Below the pieces are notes generated by a model. That model was not told the origin of the DNA. It made no database searches and was given only the letters and a program-made list of their open reading frames with translations. Shown piece after piece: positions 26,985 to 36,942 of a stretch of 64,000 bases of DNA (positions within the stretch are counted from its first letter, which is position 1; each line of letters begins with the position of its first letter). The position numbers were made by a program, and so were the translations under genes. Location: positions 853,275-917,274 of the forward strand of contig NZ_WSRW01000003.1 of the NCBI RefSeq assembly GCF_009770985.1. The letters are read 5' to 3'. The stretch is from Mucilaginibacter lacusdianchii (GTDB lineage Bacteria; Bacteroidota; Bacteroidia; Sphingobacteriales; Sphingobacteriaceae).

Positions 26985-28430
26985 TTATAACGCATCCCTA
27001 AACAGCGGCAAACTCATACAGTGAAAGCCGCCGCGTGCTCTGGATAATTCCGAAGAAGGCATCAATATTAATGTGTCTTGCATGTCATGCGGCTCAATTT
27101 CGCCGTTCTCAAGTTTTGGCAGTAATTCAGTTACGTGTAAAACATTAAATCCCTGCTCTTTGAAAGCTTCAACCGTTTTATCGTTCCGGTCATATCCTAA
27201 TACTACACCTTCTTTTAGCGCTAGCAGATTGCAGGAATCAGTCCATTGTTCACGGGCGTCGAAAGGAAAGGTGTTATTGCCAGAGTAAATGAACTTGGTT
27301 TTGTCTTTACTATGCAAATCGTTTCTACTAATGTCAATTAATAAATCTTCTATACAATCAAATAATCGCGGCTTTGGCTGACCAGCTAAGAATTGTACAA
27401 TCTCTGGTTTGTCTTTTGACTTTTTATCAGCAAACCAGCTAATCGGTTCGGGGTCGGGTATTGGTGCTTCAGCGATAGACAGCGATCCAAGCAAAACCCA
27501 TACGTTGCGTTTAACTTGCGTAAACACTGTATCGATGTGCATGTAGTCGCGCTTGTGCGGAATTTTAAGAACAGTAACTTTATCAACTACTTTATTGGCA
27601 AACAAAAGTTTGACGGCTTCGTTGGCTCCGCTGATTGACGTACGTTCACTGCACCCAATAATGACGTGGCCTGGACTAACAACCATCACATCACCGCCTT
27701 CAAGCGTGGTTTTTTCTTCGTGCTTTTCGCCGGGACGTAGAAAGTGCTGTACGCTTTCAGATATTTCCAAAATGTTATCGCGATAGGCCTCAAATAAAGG
27801 GTGATTAAATAGGATATATCGTGCCAAGAGCGTCTCACGTGATCTTGCCTTTTTAGCAGGTTTATTTAATAGTATGTGGTTGTTAATGGTAATGCCAATA
27901 TCTCTTGAAAAAATCAAGTTAGGAATGGGAGCAAAAATCATTTCGTCTCTGTGCATCGAACCCGATATGAAAACCTTAGCCAGTTCAACTGGCGGCATAT
28001 TGATCAACTGCTGTTGCAACCGGTAACTACACCCCTCAATGGCACAAACAGACGATGTTAAGTTTCTGCGGATGCCATCATCTTGCAATATATCAGCTAT
28101 AAGCGTTTGTATTTCTATCACTTTATCAGACGCATAAAAATGCTCGTGCCCTGGTTTGTAAAAGTTACGGTCTTGCGCTAATGAATCTATCTCAGCAAGC
28201 CGGCCTTTAATTTTTTCAGGGTCTAAAAAGTACAGCAACAATTTTATATAGTAGTCATACTCATTTTTGCGCATGGTATCTAAGTGCACTATGTCTTCAA
28301 AGAGCCAGTCTTGCGCTTTAGAAGGCACCACTTTACCTAAACCACTGTCGGGGCTGTGAATTAACAATGCACGTAATGTGCCTATTTCAGATGTTACATT
28401 TAGTTTTATTTGGGCGGACTGTAGTGTCAT
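26985..28430 (-). CDS. arginine deiminase-family protein (amidinotransferase fold)
   Basis: 481 residues from ATG 28430 (a TTG 6 codons upstream is less likely). The pentein catalytic elements are present: TLEGGDVMVVSPGHVIIG, HIDTVFTQV and the nucleophile Cys in RGGFHCMSLPLF near the C terminus. It is longer than typical ArcA (~410), with an N-terminal extension of about 100 residues. Predicted to turn arginine into citrulline and ammonia, although glycine-type amidino transfer cannot be excluded. Upstream of ctlX and speA, divergent from argS. Confidence 0.85.
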   Translation of the reverse strand: MTLQSAQIKLNVTSEIGTLRALLIHSPDSGLGKVVPSKAQDWLFEDIVHLDTMRKNEYDYYIKLLLYFLDPEKIKGRLAEIDSLAQDRNFYKPGHEHFYASDKVIEIQTLIADILQDDGIRRNLTSSVCAIEGCSYRLQQQLINMPPVELAKVFISGSMHRDEMIFAPIPNLIFSRDIGITINNHILLNKPAKKARSRETLLARYILFNHPLFEAYRDNILEISESVQHFLRPGEKHEEKTTLEGGDVMVVSPGHVIIGCSERTSISGANEAVKLLFANKVVDKVTVLKIPHKRDYMHIDTVFTQVKRNVWVLLGSLSIAEAPIPDPEPISWFADKKSKDKPEIVQFLAGQPKPRLFDCIEDLLIDISRNDLHSKDKTKFIYSGNNTFPFDAREQWTDSCNLLALKEGVVLGYDRNDKTVEAFKEQGFNVLHVTELLPKLENGEIEPHDMQDTLILMPSSELSRARGGFHCMSLPLFRDAL

Positions 28431-28500
28431 AAAATAATAATGACTCAAAGGTATTCAGAATTAATCAATATAATAATAACACAGGGTTAAGGCAATTTAT

Positions 28501-28508
28501 TAATTTTG
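28501..28508 (+). promoter_or_regulatory. argS: -7 promoter box at the argS start
   Basis: TAATTTTG fits TAnnTTTG and ends 4 nt before the argS ATG, so the mRNA would begin at or very near the start codon. Confidence 0.4.
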
Positions 28509-28512
28509 GCGA

Positions 28513-30279
28513 ATGGATTTTATTGTAAAGGCCACTATCGAGGCCGTTAAAACCTTATTTCAAACAGATATAACCGAAAAAGATGTAAACCTTCAGCAAA
28601 CCCGTAAAGAGTTTGAAGGTCAGATAACATTGGTAACGTTTCCCTTCACCCGGTTTTCACGCAAATCGCCCGAGCAAACCGGCCAGATGATAGGAGAGTA
28701 CCTACAGCAAAATGTGGCAGACGTAGCTGCCTTCAATGTCATTAAAGGTTTTTTAAATTTATCTATAGCAGATGCTTACTGGTTGCAATTGTGTCAAAAC
28801 GAGGTACTTAACCCAGCCTTTGGCACGTTGCCTGCTAATGGCAAAAAAGTAATGGTTGAATATTCATCACCAAATACCAATAAGCCATTGCATTTAGGCC
28901 ACGTGCGCAACAATTTACTAGGTTACTCAGTGTCCTCTATTTTGAAGGCAGCCGGTTATGAGGTGATAAAGGCGAACTTAGTGAATGATAGGGGTATACA
29001 TATATGTAAATCCATGCTGGCCTGGCAAAAATTTGGCGAAGGCGAAACACCGGAGTCATCAGGGTTAAAAGGCGATCATTTGGTGGGTAAGTATTATGTG
29101 ATATTTGATAAGGAGTACCGTAAGCAAATTGACGAGCTGAAATCAACAGGTATAAATGAAGAAGAAGCCAAAAAAACAGCGCCTTTAATTTTAGAAGCGC
29201 AGCAAATGCTGCAAAAATGGGAGGCGGGCAACGACGATGTAATTAGCCTTTGGAAAATGATGAACAGCTGGGTGTACGATGGCTTTGCCGTTACTTATAA
29301 AAAGCTGGGCGTTAATTTTGACAAGTACTATTACGAATCGAATACCTATTTATTAGGTAAAGATATTATTGAGGAAGGTTTATCTAAAGGCGTATTTTTT
29401 AAGAAAGATGACGGTTCTGTTTGGATTGACCTTACCGAAGACGGTTTAGACCAGAAACTGGTACTGCGTGCCGACGGAACGTCTGTATATATAACACAAG
29501 ACTTGGGCACTGCTCAGTTAAAATATAACGACTTTAGCATGGACGAGTCGATATATGTAGTAGGCAATGAGCAAGACTATCATTTCAAAGTACTGTTTTT
29601 AATTCTGCAAAAGCTTGGAAAAACTTGGGCTAAAGGTTTGTACCATTTATCATATGGTATGGTGGACTTGCCATCGGGTAAAATGAAATCGCGTGAGGGA
29701 ACTGTTGTGGATGCCGACGATTTGATTGACGAGATGGTGCAAACGGCAAGCGAGTATTTTGAAAAACAAGAGAAAAAGCTAGATCTATCAGAAGATGAGA
29801 AACAGGCGCTTTTTCCGGTGATTGGTTTAGGTGCTTTAAAATACTTCTTATTAAAGGTAGATCCGTCTAAACGTATTTTATTTGATCCCAACGAATCTAT
29901 AGAACTACAAGGACACACCGGGCCATTCATACAATATACCCATGCCCGTATCAAATCGGTATTAGCCAAATCTGGTGCCGATTTCAATATCGCAAGTGAC
30001 ATTAATGTAATTGATCCTATAGAACGTGATTTAATTATTCATTTACTTGATTACAATCAAACATTGACTACAGCCGCTAAAGACTTTAATCCTGCTGCGG
30101 TTGCTAACTATGCCTATGAGTTAGCTAAACTTTACAATAAATTTTACCATGAAAAGTCAATCTTACAGGCAGAATCTGAAGTTATTAAAACTTTCAGACT
30201 CCAATTATCGGCTTCCGCAGCAAAGATCATAGCCAAGTGTATGAATTTGCTGGGTATCGAGGTGCCTGAAAGGATGTAA
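28513..30279 (+). CDS. argS: arginyl-tRNA synthetase
   Basis: 588-residue class I synthetase: N-terminal Add1 domain, HIGH-type motif HLGHVRNN near residue 128, the KMSKS equivalent KMKSREGTVVDADDL near 390 and a helical anticodon domain ending GIEVPERM. Charges tRNA-Arg. Divergent from the arginine-deiminase-like gene with 82 nt between start codons, so arginine use and arginine charging share a control region. Confidence 0.97.
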   Translation: MDFIVKATIEAVKTLFQTDITEKDVNLQQTRKEFEGQITLVTFPFTRFSRKSPEQTGQMIGEYLQQNVADVAAFNVIKGFLNLSIADAYWLQLCQNEVLNPAFGTLPANGKKVMVEYSSPNTNKPLHLGHVRNNLLGYSVSSILKAAGYEVIKANLVNDRGIHICKSMLAWQKFGEGETPESSGLKGDHLVGKYYVIFDKEYRKQIDELKSTGINEEEAKKTAPLILEAQQMLQKWEAGNDDVISLWKMMNSWVYDGFAVTYKKLGVNFDKYYYESNTYLLGKDIIEEGLSKGVFFKKDDGSVWIDLTEDGLDQKLVLRADGTSVYITQDLGTAQLKYNDFSMDESIYVVGNEQDYHFKVLFLILQKLGKTWAKGLYHLSYGMVDLPSGKMKSREGTVVDADDLIDEMVQTASEYFEKQEKKLDLSEDEKQALFPVIGLGALKYFLLKVDPSKRILFDPNESIELQGHTGPFIQYTHARIKSVLAKSGADFNIASDINVIDPIERDLIIHLLDYNQTLTTAAKDFNPAAVANYAYELAKLYNKFYHEKSILQAESEVIKTFRLQLSASAAKIIAKCMNLLGIEVPERM

Positions 30280-30312
30280 GATGATAAATTCTTAGTTGTT
30301 TTAACATATCTT

Positions 30313-30344
30313 AAAATGCAGTGGTATAAACACTGCATTTTTTG
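30313..30344 (+). terminator. terminator after argS
   Basis: AAAATGCAGTG (30313-30323) pairs with CACTGCATTTT (30331-30341), followed by T residues. Confidence 0.88.
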
Positions 30345-30535
30345 TTTTATTCAACTTTATAACAGAAGCGCATACCGAATATGCGGCTAAAATGTTTTAG
30401 GAAGCCTCACTATTGCCCACTTTTAATAAAATCATAAAAATTTTTTAACTTATTAATGTTTTATTAGGGTTTTGATTTTAATTTTTATATTTTTCGCTCC
30501 TGAAAACTATTTTATTAACTCAAAACTATTAACAA

Positions 30536-33529
30536 ATGAAGAAAGTTTTACTTGTTCTTCTCGCTTTGTGCACGTTCGTTCTCAACGATGTATTTGCTCA
30601 GAGTAGGAAAATTACCGGTAAAGTATTAGGAAGCGATGACGGCTTGCCTGTTACTGGTGCTACCGTAAGGGTAGTGAATTCAACTATTGGTGTTCAAACG
30701 GATGCCAATGGTAACTTTTCCATCAACGTGCCATCCAACGCTACAAGTTTGGCAATATCTTTCATTGGTTTCACCACCCAAAATGTTAGCATTGCAGGTA
30801 AAGATGTTGTTGATGTAAAATTACAAGCTAATAATAATCAATTAACTGATGTGGTTGTAATTGGTTACGGTAGTGGAAAAAGAGCAGCGAACGTTGTAGG
30901 TACTGTTTCTACAGTTTCATCTAAAGAAATAGAAAACAAACCTGTAGCTAACGCTTTTGATGCATTACAAGGTAAGGTAGCCGGCTTGCAAATCTTTACA
31001 TCATCCGGTGAGCCGTCAGAAACACCTTCAATTAGAATCAACGGCGTGGGTTCTTTAACAGCAAGCTCTTCTCCATTATTCTTGCTTGATGGTATTCCGG
31101 TTGATCAAACTACAATTACTTCTTTAAACCCTAATGACTTTGAAGATGTGACTGTATTAAAAGACGCATCATCTACTTCAATTTATGGTGCGCGCGCAGC
31201 AAACGGAGTTATTTATATAACTACGAAAAAGGGTAGTACCAATAGGCCTTCAACTATTCAGATCACTACACAAGCCGGTATTGCTAAAATTGCAAATAAA
31301 GACTTCTTTAATCGCTTAATGAATGCTCAGCAGCTTTTAGATTTTCGGTTAAACATCCCTACTGGTTTGCCAGGCGCTTTAACACAGCAAGGTGTAAATG
31401 ATATCAGAACCCAGTTTGGAGCTAACACTGATACTAAATGGTATGACTATTTCTACAAAGACCAAACGCCAACTTTTCAAACCGTAGCTAATGTGAATGG
31501 TGGTGGTGGTAAAACCACTTATTATGTGTCAGCTGGTTATTACAAACAGCCAGGTCTTGCTTACCGTTCTAATTACGAGCGTTATACTCTACGTTCTAAT
31601 ATAAATTCTGTTGTTAATAACTGGATGCAGTTCGGTTTGAATTTATCAGGTGGTTATGATATTAGACAGACCAATCCATACGGAAGTAACAGTACTGCAC
31701 GGGGTTTGGGTCTGTTAGCGGCACCTTATTATCCAACTGTTGATCCTAGCGGTAACGATTATACATTTATTCCGGGATGGAACGCGTATAATCCTCGGTA
31801 TAGAGCTTCTAAAAATATAGATCCTCGAAATAAGACTTCATTCAATCCAACTGGCTATATTCAATTAACTCCATTTAAGGGCTTAACATTAAAAAGCCAG
31901 GCTGGTTTAGATGCTTACGACTATAGATTTAGTACAATAAGGCTTCCATCTTACCTTGGTTCTATAAACAATGGTAGTGTTAGAGAAGAATTCCAAAGAA
32001 ACATTACCAGAACCGTTACAAACACTGCTGAGTATCGTTTTAGCTTCCTGCAAAAAAACCACATGTCTGTGTTAGCTGGTCAGGAGTCAATTGATAATTC
32101 ATTTAGCGGATTTTGGGGTTCATCTACAGGTCAGGTAGACGATCGTTTAATATTATTAAATAACGGTCCTAGTAGTCGTGATTTAGCATCATACAAGTCT
32201 GAATACTCATTTCATTCATTATTCGGACGAGTTAGCTATGATTTTGATACTCGTTATTTTGTAGACGCATCTATTCGTCAAGATAAATCATCTAGGTTTG
32301 GTGCAAACAACCGTAGTGCTACCTTCTGGTCTGTAGGCGGTATGTGGAAACTAAAAGAAGAGAGTTTCTTGAAAGAGGTTAACTGGTTAGATGATTTATC
32401 ATTAAGAGTAAGCACTGGTACCACAGGTAACTCAGATTTCGGCGTTGATAATCAGAACTATTTAAGCCTAGCTTTAGGTAGCACCAACACTTACAATGGC
32501 GGAGCTGGTTTGGCTATTTCTGCACCTGGAAACCCAGATCTAACTTGGGAAAAACAGCAAAACACAACTTTTGATGTAACTGCGACAGTTTTTGACAAAG
32601 TAAGATTAGATGTAGCATTTTATAACAGAGTTACTACTCAGATGTTGTTGGCTGTGCCTTATGCTTATACTACAGGTTACTCAAGTATATATCAGAACAT
32701 AGGTAAGCTTAAAAACTGGGGATGGGATGTGTCTTTAGACTTTGATGTTTATAAAAACCGGTCGAAAAAAGCTTACATTACTCCATACTTGAATTTTAAC
32801 TTTAACCAAAATAAAGTACAAGAATTATTCAACGGTAAAAATTACTGGGTGCAACAAGGAACTGGCGTTGCTTGGGTAGTTGGACAACCTGTGTCGTTCT
32901 TATACCCTATATGGAAAGGTGTTAACTCACAAACAGGACTACCTGAATGGTACGTGCCGGGAGCCGATCCTGGTGTAACTCGTAAAGATGATAATGCTAT
33001 CACTAACACTTTCAATACAGCAGGTTTGCAACAAAACACTGGTATAGGCCGTTATCCTAAATTAAATGGTGGATTTGGTTTAAATGCAGGCTATCAAGGC
33101 TTTACTTTAGCAGCTCAATTCAGTTTCTCAACCAAGAAGTATTTAATTAATAATGATCGTTACTTCTATGAAAATCCAAGTCAATTTGCCGGGTATAACC
33201 AATACACCACTATTACAGATTATTGGAAACAGCCTGGTGATGTGACCAGATTTCCTAAATATGGTGTACAGTTTACGCAATTTGACAGCCGGTTAATTGA
33301 AGATGCATCATTCTTAAGATTAAAGGTTTTTACTTTAGGATATAGTGTACCTGAATCATTATTGAAACGCACCAAAGCAATTAAAGGTCTAAACTTGTTT
33401 TTAACAGGTCGTAACCTTTTAACTTTTACCAAATATACTGGTCCGGACCCAGAAGTTGACTCCAACTTGGCTTTAGGAACAAATCCTAACACTAAACAAT
33501 ACACTATAGGCTTAGATGTTAAATTCTAA
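30536..33529 (+). CDS. SusC/RagA-family TonB-dependent outer-membrane transporter
   Basis: 997-residue outer-membrane transporter. Signal peptide to about residue 21 (VLNDVFAQS), a CarboxypepD-regulatory-like beta-sandwich at 24-100 (ITGKVLGSDDGLPVTGATV), the SusC plug with VVVIGYGSGKRA, DALQGKVAGLQI and LKDASSTSIYGARAANGVI, then the large barrel ending TIGLDVKF with the terminal Phe. Works with the SusD-like lid encoded 31 nt downstream to import a ligand. No anti-sigma or hybrid two-component regulator, and no glycoside hydrolase or peptidase, is adjacent, so the ligand is unknown. Confidence 0.95.
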   Translation: MKKVLLVLLALCTFVLNDVFAQSRKITGKVLGSDDGLPVTGATVRVVNSTIGVQTDANGNFSINVPSNATSLAISFIGFTTQNVSIAGKDVVDVKLQANNNQLTDVVVIGYGSGKRAANVVGTVSTVSSKEIENKPVANAFDALQGKVAGLQIFTSSGEPSETPSIRINGVGSLTASSSPLFLLDGIPVDQTTITSLNPNDFEDVTVLKDASSTSIYGARAANGVIYITTKKGSTNRPSTIQITTQAGIAKIANKDFFNRLMNAQQLLDFRLNIPTGLPGALTQQGVNDIRTQFGANTDTKWYDYFYKDQTPTFQTVANVNGGGGKTTYYVSAGYYKQPGLAYRSNYERYTLRSNINSVVNNWMQFGLNLSGGYDIRQTNPYGSNSTARGLGLLAAPYYPTVDPSGNDYTFIPGWNAYNPRYRASKNIDPRNKTSFNPTGYIQLTPFKGLTLKSQAGLDAYDYRFSTIRLPSYLGSINNGSVREEFQRNITRTVTNTAEYRFSFLQKNHMSVLAGQESIDNSFSGFWGSSTGQVDDRLILLNNGPSSRDLASYKSEYSFHSLFGRVSYDFDTRYFVDASIRQDKSSRFGANNRSATFWSVGGMWKLKEESFLKEVNWLDDLSLRVSTGTTGNSDFGVDNQNYLSLALGSTNTYNGGAGLAISAPGNPDLTWEKQQNTTFDVTATVFDKVRLDVAFYNRVTTQMLLAVPYAYTTGYSSIYQNIGKLKNWGWDVSLDFDVYKNRSKKAYITPYLNFNFNQNKVQELFNGKNYWVQQGTGVAWVVGQPVSFLYPIWKGVNSQTGLPEWYVPGADPGVTRKDDNAITNTFNTAGLQQNTGIGRYPKLNGGFGLNAGYQGFTLAAQFSFSTKKYLINNDRYFYENPSQFAGYNQYTTITDYWKQPGDVTRFPKYGVQFTQFDSRLIEDASFLRLKVFTLGYSVPESLLKRTKAIKGLNLFLTGRNLLTFTKYTGPDPEVDSNLALGTNPNTKQYTIGLDVKF

Positions 33530-33560
33530 AAATTAGGTAGATATATAAATTTATATTGAA

Positions 33561-35048
33561 ATGAAAAAAATTAAAATAGGTTTTATTGCAGGTGTTATTG
33601 CTTTGACAGCAACTACATCTTGCAAAAAGCTCGATTTGACTCCATACGATTCTATTGAAGTAACAACCGCGTTCAGAAACATGCAGGATGCACAGTTATG
33701 GGACAACGGTTTATACGCTATATTACGTGGTCGTGTTTACGGTACTTACACGGTTAGTCAGGATGTGCAGGCAGACCAATTGAACGCTACGTTAGATTAT
33801 GGTAACAGAAATGGTTCACCACACAGATGGGGAGACTCATTCTTAGCTGACGACGGCTCACTTACTACAGCATGGCAACAATACTACTATGCTATTACTG
33901 ATATCAATAAAGCTTTAGAAGGTTTCGAAACAATTGCAGTAACTGGTGCTGACGCAACAAAGTTAAACCAGTATAAAGGTGATGCTTTGCTGGCAAGGGC
34001 ATTTTATTATCACAATCTTATTATTCGCTTTGCAAAGCCGTATGAGCCTGCCACAGCTGCTACAGACTTGGGTGTTCCTTTGATCACAAAATATGATGTT
34101 TCGCTACAACCATCTAGGGCTAGCGTAAAACAAGTTTATGATCAAATTATTGCTGATATTACACAAGCAAAAACCTATTTGACAAGTGTAGCCGGCGTAC
34201 CGGGAGCTAAAACCTTTACCATTGATGCGGCACTTGCATTGGAAGCAAGGGTGAGACTTCATATGCAAGATTGGACAGGAGCATATACGGCAGCCAACAC
34301 CGTAATTGGTCGTTCCACTTATCCGTTGATATCATCTATAGATAGCTATAAGGCTTATTGGGCAACTGATGGAACTCAAGAATCTATATTGCAGATGAAT
34401 GTGAATACAACCAATGAGTTCCCGAATGTTAATAATATCTATTTGGGATATTTAGCAGGAAACAAGAGATTTGATCCAGACTTTGTTCCGGCTCAGTGGG
34501 TGATAAATTCATATGCAGACGCAGATATTCGCAAAACTGCATATTTTGAAAGCAAGCCAATTGCAATTTCAACAACAAACAACATTAATTTAATTTTAGT
34601 AAATAAATATCCTGGCAATCCGTCTTTATTTACTACAGCAACTACAAATTATGCACATGCACCTAAGGTATTTCGTGTAGCTGAGCTATATGTTATTGCT
34701 GCCGAAGCTGCATACAAAGCAGGAAACGAAGGAAATGCTTTAACTGTATTAAATGCGTTGCGTACCGCTCGTGGTATCGGATCAGTAAACGTATCCGGAA
34801 CCGCATTGTATCAAGCCATTAAAGATGAGCGTTTCCGTGAATTAGCTTTTGAAGGGTTCCGTTTGTTTGACTTAAAACGCTGGCACGAAGGTTTTACCAG
34901 ACATGATGCACAAAACACTTCCGTAATTAACAGGGGAGCTACTTTTGACGCGTTGTCTGTACCTGCCAATGCAGACAAATTCACTTGGGGTATACCTACT
35001 AACGATATCATTATCAATTCAAATTTGGTTCAAAACCCAGGTTGGTAA
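33561..35048 (+). CDS. SusD/RagB-family nutrient-binding lipoprotein
   Basis: 495-residue surface lipoprotein; lipobox Cys near residue 20 (ATTSCKKLDLTPYDSIEV). TPR-rich SusD fold with ALLARAFYYHNLIIRFAKPY near residue 145 and the C-terminal motif LRTARGIG, then IKDERFRELAFEGFRLFDLKRW. Forms the lid of the SusC transporter upstream. The next genes (bioD/bioF) are on the other strand and unrelated. Confidence 0.95.
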   Translation: MKKIKIGFIAGVIALTATTSCKKLDLTPYDSIEVTTAFRNMQDAQLWDNGLYAILRGRVYGTYTVSQDVQADQLNATLDYGNRNGSPHRWGDSFLADDGSLTTAWQQYYYAITDINKALEGFETIAVTGADATKLNQYKGDALLARAFYYHNLIIRFAKPYEPATAATDLGVPLITKYDVSLQPSRASVKQVYDQIIADITQAKTYLTSVAGVPGAKTFTIDAALALEARVRLHMQDWTGAYTAANTVIGRSTYPLISSIDSYKAYWATDGTQESILQMNVNTTNEFPNVNNIYLGYLAGNKRFDPDFVPAQWVINSYADADIRKTAYFESKPIAISTTNNINLILVNKYPGNPSLFTTATTNYAHAPKVFRVAELYVIAAEAAYKAGNEGNALTVLNALRTARGIGSVNVSGTALYQAIKDERFRELAFEGFRLFDLKRWHEGFTRHDAQNTSVINRGATFDALSVPANADKFTWGIPTNDIIINSNLVQNPGW

Positions 35049-35050
35049 TC

Positions 35051-35109
35051 AATATCATTTCAACAAAAAAGGCTGTCTCAAAGACAGCCTTTTTTGTTGA
35101 AATGATATT
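35051..35109. terminator. exceptionally long perfect hairpin terminator
   Basis: A 28-bp perfect inverted repeat with a 3-nt loop (35051-35078 and 35082-35109). The core is AAGGCTGTCT / AGACAGCCTT with A and T runs, extended by a further A/T-rich perfect stem. It starts 3 nt after the susD stop and ends 36 nt before the bioD stop, so it terminates both. Confidence 0.92.
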
Positions 35110-35144
35110 TGGAATTATATTAATCAATCAGAAAAGTAGTTACG

Positions 35145-35771
35145 TCACAACAATTGGCAAATTCTTTTCATCTCAATATTATTAATATTTCCATCACTCA
35201 ATGATAATAGGGGAATCAATTTAATATCAACTGTTGTAGGAATTTGTCTCCTAATTATACCTTCTGAATAGGTATCTTGTTTTCCGTTAAACATCAAAGC
35301 TTTAACTTTAATTCCTTTTTGCTTCAACAATTCTAGTGATAATAATGTATGGTTTATACTGCCCAAGTAATGCTTAACCACCAATATTACTTCCGCATCA
35401 AATTTTTGAATTAAATCAACTACAAACTCATTATCGTTCAACGGCACCATTAATCCACCGGCTCCTTCTATAATAAGCTGATTATTTGTTTCAGGCATCG
35501 TAATTTTATTTAAGTCAATTTTGACGCCATCCAGGTCGGCTGATTTATGCGGCGAAAATGGTTGTGTAAGCTTGTAAGCTTCAGGATGAAATTGGGATAC
35601 TGAATTTGATACCAGCCTGCGCACTTTCATGGTATCACTATTATCTAAATCGCCCGATTGTATGGGTTTCCAGTAATCAGCTTTTAACTTTTCAACCAAT
35701 ATAGCCGATACTATAGTTTTACCCACATCAGTGCCTATGCCTGTAACGAATAAAGGTTTTTTATTTTCCAT
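35145..35771 (-). CDS. bioD: dethiobiotin synthetase
   Basis: ATP-dependent ureido-ring closure of 7,8-diaminopelargonate, the penultimate step of biotin synthesis. About 208 residues with P-loop TGIGTDVGKT near the N terminus, KPIQSG, and EGAGGLMVPL. ATG at 35771 overlaps the bioF stop by 11 nt, showing the bioF-bioD order and coupling. bioA and bioB are not in the window. Confidence 0.93.
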   Translation of the reverse strand: MENKKPLFVTGIGTDVGKTIVSAILVEKLKADYWKPIQSGDLDNSDTMKVRRLVSNSVSQFHPEAYKLTQPFSPHKSADLDGVKIDLNKITMPETNNQLIIEGAGGLMVPLNDNEFVVDLIQKFDAEVILVVKHYLGSINHTLLSLELLKQKGIKVKALMFNGKQDTYSEGIIRRQIPTTVDIKLIPLLSLSDGNINNIEMKRICQLL

Positions 35772-36879
35772 CAATAAAGCGTTTTATCTGTTGTGTTAAC
35801 TGACTAATTTCGTTTTTGGTGTTGTAGGTGTGAAGGCAAATGCGCAACCGTTCAGACCCGGCAGGCACGGTTGGATTTAGAATCGGTCTCACGTCAAAAC
35901 CATCCGATTGTAATTTATTAGCAAGCTGAACTGCTTTCTCGTTGCTGCCTAATACAACGGTTTGAATTGGACTGTTGTTTACTGCTGCGACACCCTCAAT
36001 TGCACATGTATAATAATTGATTATATCGAACAAATCATTGTTGAGGTCTGCGTGCATATCCAGATATTGGTAGGCAGCTTTTATGGAAGCCAATTGATGA
36101 AAAGGTGCTGCTGTGGTGTATATAAAAGATCTGGCAAAATTTATAAGATACTCACGCAATACTGCACTGCCTAGCACTGCTGCCCCATGACAACCTAATG
36201 CTTTACCATAGGTTATAATCCTTGCAAATACCTCATTTTCTAATCTTGACTCATTGATTAGTCCTTTTCCAAAAACGCCTGTAGCGTGGGCCTCATCTAC
36301 TATCAAATTTGCGTCATACTTTTTTACTAGCTGTGCTAAATCTTTAAGTGGTGCTAAGTCACCATCCATGGAGTATATACTTTCCACTACAACATAGCAA
36401 GTACCTTTAGACACTTTCAACTTGCTTTCCAAGCTTTCCAAATCGTTATGTTTAAAGTTAAACCGATTAGCATGACTCAATCGGATACCATCTATAATAG
36501 AGGCATGAATAAGTTCATCGTGAATTACGGTGTTGCCACGTTGCGGTAAAGACGATAGCAAACCTAAATTTGCGTCATAGCCTGAGTTAAATAATAAAGC
36601 TGCTTCACTCGAATGGAAGCCAGCTATATACGTTTCCAATTGTTCTGCATACTCAGAATTGCCGGCTAACAGTCTCGACCCGGTAGAACCGTTGAGTACT
36701 TGTCCATGACGTTCAATTTCTTGCTCAATCTGATGCTGTAATTCTAACGACCTGGCTAAACCTAAGTAATCATTCGAGCAAAAATCAATCAACCCATTTG
36801 CGGATTTTAACCGACGGAATATGCCGTCTTCGCGCCGTTGATCAAGCTTTTGTTGTATGTATTGATGGGCTGTTAGCAT
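35761..36879 (-). CDS. bioF: 8-amino-7-oxononanoate synthase
   Basis: PLP enzyme that condenses pimeloyl-ACP/CoA with alanine at the start of biotin ring synthesis. 372 residues; NDYLGLA near residue 38, GSTGSRLLAGN, VDEAHATGVFG and the PLP lysine in TYGKALGCHGAAV are all present. Distinguished from the related glycine C-acetyltransferase by the adjoining bioD. Confidence 0.92.
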   Translation of the reverse strand: MLTAHQYIQQKLDQRREDGIFRRLKSANGLIDFCSNDYLGLARSLELQHQIEQEIERHGQVLNGSTGSRLLAGNSEYAEQLETYIAGFHSSEAALLFNSGYDANLGLLSSLPQRGNTVIHDELIHASIIDGIRLSHANRFNFKHNDLESLESKLKVSKGTCYVVVESIYSMDGDLAPLKDLAQLVKKYDANLIVDEAHATGVFGKGLINESRLENEVFARIITYGKALGCHGAAVLGSAVLREYLINFARSFIYTTAAPFHQLASIKAAYQYLDMHADLNNDLFDIINYYTCAIEGVAAVNNSPIQTVVLGSNEKAVQLANKLQSDGFDVRPILNPTVPAGSERLRICLHTYNTKNEISQLTQQIKRFIDGK

Positions 36880-36901
36880 TAAATTTTTTTCAAAAATAAA
36901 A

Positions 36902-36922
36902 AAAGCGGCTTATAGCCGCTTT
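36902..36922 (-). terminator. terminator of the Spy-like gene
   Basis: AAAGCGGCT / AGCCGCTTT with a 3-nt loop; on the minus strand it is followed by a T run and lies 20 nt after the stop at 36943. Confidence 0.85.
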
Positions 36923-36942
36923 CAAATCATTTAAAATGTCGC

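Noticed and set aside
30437-30500. Possible promoter TTTG (30471) with TATATTTT (30486) before susC
   Set aside because: Spacing of 11 nt is too short and the last base of the -7 box is wrong.
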